Assembly: GCA_019648995.1 (NCBI GenBank)
Contig: BLXT01000876.1
Coordinates: 32,289-58,468, forward strand
Source: Plakobranchus ocellatus
Taxonomy: Eukaryota > Mollusca > Gastropoda > Plakobranchidae
Direction: 5' to 3'
DNA length: 26,180 nucleotides
Shown here: in pieces, positions 11,710-20,329 of the stretch
Layout: each line of letters opens with the position of its first letter
How positions within the stretch are numbered: the stretch's first letter is position 1
Program-made: the position numbers and the translations under genes
The notes under the pieces: model-generated
Seen by the model: only the letters and a program-made list of their open reading frames with translations
Told to the model about the DNA's origin: nothing
Databases searched by the model: none

Positions 11710-11829
11710 CTATGAAGATGTATCTTCACCAGGCTTTGAAGTAAACAGATCTGCATAATTTGGAGGATCAGCGAGTTGGCCACAAGGGATGATCAGTTTT
11801 TCTTGACCAGTGACAGTAATTGGAGTGTC
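11710..11829 (-). CDS. SH2D4A/B-like, last coding exon
   Basis: On the minus strand an acceptor (CTCCATGTAG|GACACT) opens an exon in phase 0 that encodes DTPITVTGQEKLIIPCGQLA and continues DPPNYADLF to a TAG at 11710-11712. SH2D4 proteins end in the same way: after the SH2 domain's 'HK' comes a short tail with an 'I-T-V-x-G' and 'x-PCGQ' pattern. Joined to the exon at 12241-12461 (phase 0/0, 411-base intron with GT-AG ends) it completes the C-terminus. Tail length of 39 residues is close to that of vertebrate family members. No disruption is seen, so this is probably a working host gene. Confidence 0.8.
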   Translation of the reverse strand, partial: DTPITVTGQEKLIIPCGQLADPPNYADLFTSKPGEDTSS

Positions 11830-12240
11830 CTACATGGAGAAATATAGTAGGATGCATATTTTATAGATTTGAACTGTATTGTAAAAATTAAGATTTCAAT
11901 TTTCATGACAAAGAATTTGTGACATTTGCAAAAGGGGGAAAAAATTACAACTGCATTCACTCCTAACTCACATATATAGGAAAAAACAATATTTTAGATT
12001 TTTACCGAAGATATTTTCTCTTTTTTTCATTTGACTGACCCTATATGTAAAATTAAAGTTTATATGAAATAGAAGAATATAAAAGCTTATCAAACTATAG
12101 CTTGATAGATGCATCATTAACCAGACACTATCAAATGTTTAAAAAATAGAACTTGAAAACAAAGCAAAATAAATTTAAAAAACCAGAAAAGTTTTGATAT
12201 TCAATCAAAGTACATCTTAAGAATTAAATTCTTTTCTTAC

Positions 12241-12461
12241 CTTGTGGTACTTGACTAGACATCCTAGGCTAGCATGCATAGTTTGATCTGCACCAAAGAA
12301 CTGGTAACCTAGGTCTGATGCATCAATAAGAAAATGCTTTAGACCACTTGATCCCTTGTAAGACAATGTGTAACCCCAAACACGCTCACTCACTCTGACA
12401 ATAAATGCACCAGCATCTTTCCCCTCCAAAATCTGTTCAGACTCTTTTCTGTTGATAATAC
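12241..12461 (-). CDS. SH2D4A/B-like, SH2 domain exon
   Basis: The exon is bounded by an acceptor (TTTCTTTCCAG|GT) and a consensus donor (CACAAG|GTAAGA), entering in phase 1 and leaving in phase 0. It encodes most of an SH2 domain: GIINRKESEQILEGKDAGAF, then IVRVSERVWGYTLSYKG, KHFLIDAS, and ending with LVKYHK. The arginine of the FIVRVS strand is the expected phosphotyrosine-binding residue. The 'RVSERVWGYTLSY' and 'KHFLIDAS' stretches point to the SH2D4A/SH2D4B group rather than Src-type kinases. These are cytosolic adaptors whose N-terminal half is largely coiled coil. The earlier exon, which should end in a WFxG-type codon, was not found in the remaining 13.7 kb, so the intron upstream is long and the rest of the gene probably lies beyond the window. 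Naming as an orthologue is inference from motifs. Confidence 0.88.
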
Positions 12462-12721
12462 CTGGAAAGAAAAGCATACTTCAGATATATGTAATCCAAC
12501 TCAAATGTTATTATACTTTTCAATTAAAGTGTACTTAGCAGTATCATTTACAGACCAAATGCTAACTGTTATCTTCATGTCTTTTACTGTTAGGAAAGAA
12601 ATGCTTTGTGAAGAAAGGTTTTTTTTTTTAAATAACCTTTGAGCAAGGGAAAAAAAAGCCTCTATGCCTGGGGTGATTATATGACTATTTCATACTCATA
12701 GGCTTCACAAATCAATGAATT

Positions 12722-12880
12722 TTAACTCTTTGAGTCCGAATCTTTTTTCTGCATCTGGACGGGGTTTTCTCCCTCTGCCCCTTTTCTTTCATATAGTTAG
12801 CGGCTGCTGAGAGCGGCCACTTGGTCATCCGTATCGTTCCGTCGGCCGCTGGGAGCGGCCGCTCGGAGTTATAGAGTTAA
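12722..12880. mobile_element. 159-bp GC-rich TTAA-bounded MITE (piggyBac-like)
   Basis: TTAA at 12722-12725 and at 12877-12880 flank imperfect terminal inverted repeats: TTAACTCTTTGAGTCCGA on the left and, reversed, TTAACTCTATAACTCCGA on the right. TTAA target duplication with a 'TTAACYCT' terminus is the signature of piggyBac-type elements. The interior is strikingly GC-rich for this window and holds two similar blocks, CGGCTGCTGAGAGCGGCCAC and CGGCCGCTGGGAGCGGCCGC, about 45 bases apart. No coding capacity. Confidence 0.7.
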
Positions 12881-12910
12881 ATAGAAGACAGAAATATGGG
12901 CTCAAAAACT

Positions 12911-13977
12911 TACAGTGGAAACCTCATAGTTCAAAGTGCCAGGAATAGACCAAAACTTAGAATTATGAACCTTCGAATGATTAAAAGGGGCAAAAAACAC
13001 CACTAATTATTAACTCACTGGCTGTTTTACCCACAATGTTTGCGGGAAAATTTTGTGGAAGGCAAAATACCAATCCCTCAACTCCTGAGGGTTCCAATTT
13101 CCATATTTTTTTCCCATGTAAATATCCCAACAATTGCGGTATAAGTTGGGGCGTCCATTAGCTTAGCCACTTAGCTTTCGAATATTATAGGCAAAGTTTG
13201 TTTCGGACGATTAGAACAAGCAAAAGAGCAATTTTATGACACCTCTAGCACTGTAGCAGTTACCAGTTTCAGACTGATTTCTAGATGGAATCTCGTAGAT
13301 TTAGACTATGATGAAAGTTTAGATATTGATAGCATCGTGGGAAAATTTATGAGCCCCCAAAGTGTAAAAAGGCCAAGTCTAGTCTCCCCAAGGTAGGGGG
13401 AAAGGAAGAGGTAGGGGCAAATTGAGCCTCATCATGGATAAGTCTAACCCCAGCCTCAAGTTGGACTTGGAGCTAGATCTAAAAAATCAACCAAGTGACA
13501 TAGACTAAAAAAATTTTTTTGCAATGTAATCTTTATTATCTTGAAAAAGTATGTTGCAAATTTCATAGGTATATCTTTACTAGCAAAGTGATTTTTTTAA
13601 AATACCCCCCTCCCGAATATCTGGTAAACTGGGGATTATTAGGAAAAAAAAGTCCGGTAGTCAGTGAGTTAAAACTGCATTTGGCACCCCACTTTCCTCC
13701 CCTCACCCTAGTTTGACCCCTCTCCTCTCTCTCACATTGTTATTAATGGCACTCCTGGAGTATGCCAGATTTATGAAACAATGATTGGTACTGTTTTGGG
13801 AATTGCGAGAGGAAAGCAATTTTTTTTCTTATTGTGTTTTGGGGAGTTGTGGACTTCAATTTGACCCTCTTTGACTTCGAATAATGAGTTCAAACTCAAC
13901 AAAGCCAAATAAGAGAAATAGTCCGATTTATGAGAATTTTGAATAATCGGACCTCGGTTTTTGAGGTTTCCACTGTA
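12911..13977. mobile_element. TA-bounded Tc1/mariner- or pogo-like MITE, interrupted
   Basis: The ends CAGTGGAAACCTCA (12913-12926) and TGAGGTTTCCACTG (13962-13975) are perfect 14-base inverted repeats, flanked by TA on both sides (12911-12912, 13976-13977). CAGTGGAA-type ends with TA duplication are typical of the Tc1/mariner superfamily, especially pogo/Tigger-like elements. Subterminal copies of CTTCGAATRATKA occur near both ends. Removing the inner TTAA element (13010-13672) leaves about 0.4 kb with no coding potential, so it is non-autonomous. Confidence 0.75.
13010..13672. mobile_element. 663-bp TTAA-bounded MITE nested in the TA element
   Basis: TTAA at 13010-13013 and 13669-13672 flank inverted ends TTAACTCACTGGCT and (reversed) TTAACTCACTGACT. 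This is again a piggyBac-like layout. It sits wholly inside the CAGTGGAA element, so it inserted later. No protein is encoded; the longest frame is 65 codons. Confidence 0.72.
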
Positions 13978-15000
13978 TTTACTTTCTTAAAGTAGAGTGA
14001 ATAGTTTTTTAAATACAATTCTTTTGAACCAAAAAGTATAAAAACAGGATGCCTTAGAAATCTTGGATGAAATAATCCTACCAATTAAAATCAAAGGAAG
14101 ATCAAACTTTTTACAAATTTTGTATTCCATGAATCCCTTAACTTCTCCCTTAACTTTAAAGAATTTGGTTTTAAATTTGCTTCTGTCAACAAATAAATTC
14201 TATTGCCAAGCATTCCTCATTGCCTGTTGAGGATTAGAAAGCCATACCTGGTTCATCTAAACTTTTTACACAAAGTCCGACAAAATCTCTTGCAGCTCTT
14301 AAATATTAACAAAAATAGATCTAATTTTACTAACTGTTACAACAGATACTAACTCAGATTCATCATCATGGCACTGGTGATTGTCAAATCTGGATTTAGA
14401 TCTATGTTGAGTTTATCTTGATATCCTCAACAAAACGTGTACATAAAATTCTATATATGCAATTACCAAATTGATTAGATTTATGTTTATATTACAGGAT
14501 AAGATATTGATGATAGGTGTATCAAATCTTTGAAGTGCCTTCTTTGTGAATAGGACCTTCAGAAGATAGATAAACCTGTGATCAATATTATATACATTGT
14601 TGATTTAGATTTTGTCTCTGAAATATTTGTCCATTCCAGGTTTCAAATCTGGATCTAGATATATCCATCTACACTGGAATCTTGTGCAGTTGATGTGCTG
14701 GCTTAGGTTTACAAATTAATCAAACAAAAATAAAAGCCAACAAACTTAATAAAAATCCCGTACCACCTAGAGATAGACTAACTAAATATTGGTACAGCTG
14801 ATAAAACTTTCTTGCTATTAACATTGCCTATAGTGCAAACATTATTCTCTTGAAATGCATCAAAGAAGCATCCAATGTGTATTTTGAGCATTTTAGAGAT
14901 ACAGAGAGTAGAGATTAAGACTTTCGCTCTCCTATTGCAGAAATGGCCAAGAGGCTTAGAAACAATGTATATAGATGTGTGTGTGTACATCATCATCATC
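13978..15000. other. non-coding, contains hairpin family copy
   Basis: No gene recognised. A degraded third copy of the CAGGCAYATCAAA hairpin family is at about 14513-14586: it has GGTGTATCAAA, the loop words CTTCTTTGTG and CTTCAGA, and AAACCTGTGATCAA. Near 14990 a short ATC repeat forms the 3' tail of the retrotransposon fragment that follows. Confidence 0.5.
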
Positions 15001-15251
<251 letters not shown>

Positions 15252-15467
15252 TGCACTAATGTTTTAGTTTTTCTATATGACAAAGACCAATTTTTCAAAG
15301 TCTTCAGTGCAAATGGAATTTCTTAGCTGTTAAAAGGCGTTTCACAATAAAAAGGATTGGGTCTTACTATTATTCTCATTATCAGCAGGGAACTGGTAGT
15401 TATCTTCCTATTACCAGCTGCGCATTTCATTGGCAGTTATCTGGACCTGGATCTAGATTCTTTTATT

Positions 15468-15479
<12 letters not shown>

Positions 15480-15515
<36 letters not shown>

Positions 15516-15572
15516 NNNNNNNNNNNNNNNNNNNNNNNNNNNNNNNNNNNNNNNNNNNNNNNNNNNNNNNNN

Positions 15573-15617
<45 letters not shown>
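15480..15617. repeat. (TA)n microsatellite with a 57-base assembly gap
   Basis: TA repeats fill 15480-15515 and 15573-15617, and 15516-15572 is N. The repeat probably continues through the gap, whose true length is unknown. Confidence 0.95.
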
Positions 15618-15619
<2 letters not shown>

Positions 15620-15948
15620 CTTCCCAGACAAATGGAAATCATTATTGTTATTGGCCAAAAGTAGTAGAGTAATTGTATCACATCAAGCAGAAAGATCTGT
15701 AAGAAATGATGATAGGACAGCGAAGAAGCAGAGAGATAGAGTACCTTCCCCATTGAACTAGCCAAGCTGGGGGGGGAAGCCCAGGAGTAAGTTAGTTAAG
15801 GGTCAGGCAAGGAAAGATTTAAAAAATAAACAAGACTGAAGAAAAAGAACAAAAAAGCATGAAATGGAGTTTTTGATTATGCTCTCAAAATGGTATAACA
15901 TAGTAATGCCAAAATTACAGCAATTTTAGTCAACTGTGGACAATTTCA

Positions 15949-16034
15949 AAGCTTGCTAAATAATTAACAATACTAAAATATTTTGTTAAAAAGCTTGCTA
16001 AAAAATTAACAATACCAAAATATTTTGTTAAAAA
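15949..16034 (+). repeat. tandem duplication of a 42-base unit
   Basis: A unit beginning AAGCTTGCTAAATAATTAAC is repeated once at 15991 with two substitutions, and a third copy begins (AAGC) before diverging. AT-rich and non-coding. Confidence 0.8.
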
Positions 16035-16285
16035 GCAAACTTTTAGAACACGATACTTAAGGATTATGATAACAGCTGAGTTTTAATTGATGAGCTGCAA
16101 TTCAGCGATAGCTTTTGAAAACAAAAGATAAGCAATCAAAAAAGGGCTTTTGATTTCACATTACTTAAGGCGTGGGGATGCACCCAGATTTTCAATTTCA
16201 GCTAGCTTTAATCAGTGCAATTGAATTCAGCATCTTTAAATGTCTAGAAATTGATGCACAAATTAATTTTTTCACTTTTTTCATG

Positions 16286-16318
16286 GTTGCCATGGCAACG
16301 ACACCATATTGGATTTTT
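16286..16318 (-). promoter_or_regulatory. perfect X-box palindrome beside degenerate YY1-like site
   Basis: GTTGCCATGGCAAC (16286-16299) is a perfect palindrome of the RFX X-box type. On the minus strand it is preceded by ATCCAATATGGTGTC, so the layout equals that at 5301-5331. It is likely part of the same repeat family. Confidence 0.45.
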
Positions 16319-17360
16319 CACGCCAAAATTACCAAATTTCAAAATCTATCTTCTACAGTTTTCAACCCACTGAAACAAAACTTTAGAAATATAATATATA
16401 TACTTAATACAATCTATAGTTTTTTTGTTTTTTTTCATAACATGATATGCTTTTTTTTTGCGAGTTTTTTTTTAAAACTACACGTTACAAAAAGCGCAAT
16501 AACCTAATTTTTACACAAAAATGCATTAAAAACATAAATAGATCAACGAAAAATAAAAAAACACTCTGTTAGTTTGTTTGTTACATCAAACAAAACAATT
16601 ACACCAATTTTTAGAGCAATCACTCAATTAGTTTAGAGGGAGATAGAGTTTAGGGAAACAAACATAAGTTTTGAGAAAATCGCATTTGAAAGTAAAACAT
16701 ACATGTATATAAAAAAAAGGAAATATTTACAATACAAGTTTTTCTTTTGAAACCACCCCACGGCTGTCTAAATACGATGCTCAGTAAGACCATTTAGTAG
16801 CCCTGTCTGGTCCAGTGCTCTGGGCTCAAATAACCCTGCGTCACAGGTCACACGCCTGCATGGGCAGAACAGTCGAGCCCCAGTACTAGCGCATATCACT
16901 GCCTATCTACTAATAATCTAATTCTTGTATCAATTGTGCATGTTTTATTGTCTCATAGCCAGTTGATTTTTACCTCAGAGTTAAGTTTGATCTACCAAAT
17001 AAAAGCTTGTTCTCTTTACAACAACCCGCAGTTTTAATTTTTCTTCTACCTGTGCTTGTTTCTGTGCTGTGGCTGCATTTCTAAGACAGCACCATACACT
17101 GATCCAAAATGTTGTTTTTCATTTGATAAAAATGAATTAAAATTAATTATTGATCTTTACCCAAGTTTGTGGTATGAATGGCAACACAATAATTACGTGA
17201 GTAAATAATAAAATTTGTGCTCACCAGCCGTACTTACGTAACGCACATCTTTTTTTATCATCATTTCCTTTTTTTTTTTAAATAACTCATTGTGTTAAGT
17301 GTTTCTAGATTCGTTATTTACATTTTGAAACTTTAACTAGAATAATTTTTTTTTTCAATC

Positions 17361-17667
17361 ATGACCATAGAACACACATATGACTTCCATGTTGCATGTT
17401 TGAACAAACTGTGTCGGACTTGTGGTGAAAAGAGCACTAAAGCTAGAAAAAAAAAAATCAAATTTGTTTAGTCAGACTCAGAATTTCAAATCTGACCTTC
17501 TCGTTTTCTACCAAGTCAATATTGACGATGGCTCTCTAAATAAACATTCACAAACAGTATGCTACAAATGTGTTCAACGCATGTATGCATTAAGAAAAAA
17601 ACTTGTAGCTGTTACGTTTGAAAAAGCAGAGAAATGTGCCAGAGACACTGATGCGCTTTGGATCTAA
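17361..17667 (+). pseudogene. N-terminal zinc-binding region of the RAG1-like protein
   Basis: Two Cys pairs, LCRTCG and VCYKCV, are about 50 residues apart, a spacing like that of the first zinc site of RAG1's N-terminal region. A single frameshift in a run of ten A (about 17448-17457) separates the two halves; apart from this the region is open for roughly 100 codons. ATG 17361 is the first Met in frame and follows a pyrimidine-rich stretch. Transib transposases lack this region, so its presence argues for a RAG1-like rather than Transib element. Aplysia N-RAG-TP elements also carry a RAG1 N-terminus-like domain. Confidence 0.7.
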
Positions 17668-20033
17668 TATAACGACACCTCGACATTCAAGACTGCCCTG
17701 TTTGTGAAAAATTTTTAAAACTTGGATGTATCAAACTTTTAAACTACAGCAACCAGAAGAAGAGGAATACTCAGGTAAACCAGAGCATACTAGGCCTATT
17801 GAACAAAGCCAGCAGGCAGGCCCATCAAGCATTCTAAAGGACTGTAATTGTCTGCCTCCTGCGACAGCCGCAGACGGCCTCAGCGCTATATCACAACAAA
17901 GAATGTCAATGATCGACATGAACAGATTCATATATAGATACAGATCCTCCCATAAATCCAACAAGTCCTTTCACAGACACATTTATCATCACAAACACAC
18001 CCACATCCAGAATACCTCGAGCAACTTCAACACTAAAATCAGACAAAACGGGCAACACATTAATAGACAGTTCAACATCACCAATGTTTAAACAAACACT
18101 AACAGTAGAGTCAATTTTGAAACAGCCAGTAACAGATCCTTTAACAAAACATGAGGAGGAATTAGCCACACACATTACTAGGAGAAAATTGTACACTTCA
18201 AATGAAAAATAAAGATAAGATTTAAAACAAGAGGACAGCTAATAACATTTCACAGGGTCCCTGCCCACCAAAAATCTTCAAATGCAGCCAGTTTACCGAC
18301 ACGAAAACATAGATCTAGCATAATAACTAGGGTAAGGTAAACAATGTCAAGTGTGCATAGAAGTTATTTGGAGATGCAACATGCTTCAGATTTTAAAAGG
18401 CAAAATATTTTAAAGAAGAGAGGGAAGTGATAGATAAAAAGTTTGCTTTAGCCATGAAGGAAGCTTTGGGTCTGACATGGCATCACTATAGAGAAAGAAA
18501 ATTGTTATGGAATAAAGTAGGCATCTGTGTTTCTGGCGAGCACAAAGAGAGAAAGATTTTTAGAGAAGAAATAGATCTAGGTGATACTTTAAAATTAGAG
18601 TCAATTAAAGCTTCCCCTGTACCAGGTACTTTAAAAGAAGAACCTGTTGGGCTTGTTGCCGATCTAAACAAGTTCACAATAGATCTTCTTGAAAAGTATG
18701 ATGGTGAGGGAAAATTAACGTGGCACAATGGTGGTATTCCTGAAAATCAGATGTTGGTGAAAACGGAAGGGGAAGCTTGAAATTTTCCTGTCAAGTTGCA
18801 AACATAAATAAACCGAACGCGAAAAATAATACATAAATTATATTGTAGCACTAGTGACTTAAAAAGATACATATGAAGTTTTACAGGAAGTGTTATCACT
18901 ACTCAGGGATGGGATTTCTTCTTTAGCAAATAGGGATGGAGGGGAAAGCAGATAGTTTGATTTTTATTTGGGAACTACGATTTTTTATTGCAAGTCCTAC
19001 GGGTTGTCAGGGCCTAATGGCACATACCCACGCCTCTGGTGCTTGACAACATCAAAAGACATGCAATCTTTGAGGGGGACAGCCCAAAGCAAGAATTTGA
19101 TAATGATTGAGAGAGATCACAAAAGATTTTTAAAATATGGAAAAGGAAAACAAGTGAGTGCTAAAAGCTTTCATAATTGCATGAGAGCTCCCCTCTTGCA
19201 ACTGGACACCAGTCACGTTGTGCCTCTATACTTACATATATATTGTTAGGGATTACACAAGTTAGAACCATAACATGTTAGAGGATGACTCACATGCAAT
19301 TGATCTTGTACTAGGCCAGGCATTTTCAAAACTAGATTGTTTGAAACAAGAAAACACAGCCCCGATTTCGATGAATAAGTATGAAAATATGCAGAGAAAT
19401 TAGAACTAGAAAAAAGCATAGGTTAGTTAGAAAAATGTGTTGCTTTTTTTTGCAGAGTTAGAAGGATAAGTCCAATATGAACAATATGAATGGGAGCTGC
19501 GAGAGTGTCAAGCAGAAGTTGAGAGTTTTTTGATAGAAGATTTTGCTAAGGGGAAGGGTCCAATTCGCATGAGTTTAGAAATCGTTTAGAAGCCAATGGC
19601 ATTGTACCACAGGCATATCATAGCCGATCCTTTATCAGCAATAATTGCCACAAGTGCATGTCAGAGAATGTATACTCAAGTATCATAAAACATGTTGTCT
19701 CCTACATCTCAGCTAACCACAGATCAAAACATCACAGACAGGGCATATTTCTTTAGAGAAAAACGCGATGCACTTAATAGTTCCTTTGCCACAGTGCACA
19801 GTTTAGTTTCACACACGCACACAATTGTCCCGCCAATGTTTGAAACTATCAAATCACAGATCAACCCTTACTTATATATCTACTGTCGACACTCCCACGA
19901 TACCATAACATTAAAACTGCATGTGTTAGAGCATCATTGCCTGCCTTTTATAAAGAAATGGGACTTTGGATTAGGTCTTCTTGGGGAACAAGGAGGGGAA
20001 ATGATTCACAGAACCATAGCAAAGAAAAAATAA
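17361..20033 (+). pseudogene. RAG1-like transposase, nearly full length, decayed
   Basis: A RAG1/Transib-type transposase can be followed through successive frames. Segments: 17361-17471 starts MTIEHTYDFHVACLNKLCRTCGE's cysteine pair (LCRTCG); 17455-17667 has DDGSLNKHSQTVCYKCVQRM; 17673-18212 has a C-x2-C (DCPVC) and ends TKHEEELATHITRRKLY, with two in-frame stops; 18212-18430 has RGQLITFHRVPAHQKSSNAA; 18424-18780 has ALAMKEALGLTWHHYRERK and LTWHNGGIPENQ; 18768-18836 GRGSLKFSCQVANINKPN; 18961-18990 FLFGNYDFL; 18968-19249 YGLSGPNGTYPRLWCLTT through VVPLYLHI; 19277-19400 MLEDDSHAIDLVL; 19580-19756 NGIVPQAYHSRSFISNNCHK; 19692-20033 LKLHVLEHHCLPFIKKWDFG then LGLLGEQGGEMIHR. The order matches RAG1-like proteins: N-terminal zinc-dimerisation-type region, then core. 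The last segment carries the expected catalytic Glu (GEQ, codon 19986-19988). At least eight frame changes and several stops mean it is dead. The family is the transposon relative of the V(D)J recombinase. Confidence 0.85.
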
Positions 20034-20329
20034 TTTAAGAGTCTCTCTCTCCTTTCCAAACTTAATATGTATACTTTTCTAAAAAAAATATTTCTAAATA
20101 GACTTAAAACTGTTTTCTTTACTAAAAACAAAATTGTAAAGAAGTTTTTATTAAAACAGTGCAATTGCGTGTATTTTAATTGTAGAATGTGTAATGATAA
20201 TGTCGAGCAGCTTGAAAATTTATCCGCTGTTTCGGTAGGTTGACCTCGGTAACCTCAGAGACCGGTTGGTGACCCAGTAACTTGGGTTAGGTTGAAAGTT
20301 TACTCAGTGGTCATCTTGCAAACAGCCGT
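20034..20329. other. junction between RAG1-like and Mutator-like remnants
   Basis: No gene. On the minus strand CACTG begins at 20161 (reading CACTGTTTTAAT), a candidate RSS-like/Transib-type terminus, but no partner was confirmed. A GGTTGACC/GGTAACC-rich stretch at 20236-20295 could be part of the Mutator-like element's end. Confidence 0.35.

Larger units (their letters stand above)
15618..17360. other. non-coding flank of the RAG1-like element
   Basis: Contains the 42-base tandem duplication, a perfect GTTGCCATGGCAAC X-box palindrome at 16286-16299 within a dispersed repeat, and a more GC-rich stretch at about 16790-16900. No open frame has protein features. The left end of the RAG1-like element should lie here. 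I see CACTG-starting words at about 16895 and 17095 but cannot prove a terminus. Confidence 0.45.

Noticed and set aside
15357..15765. Open frames with YIYIY repeats
   Set aside because: They are translations of the (TA)n microsatellite and the N gap.
18968..19249. Separate small gene
   Set aside because: It is the middle part of the RAG1-like relic (YGLSGPNGTYPRLWC to LHI), not an independent gene.
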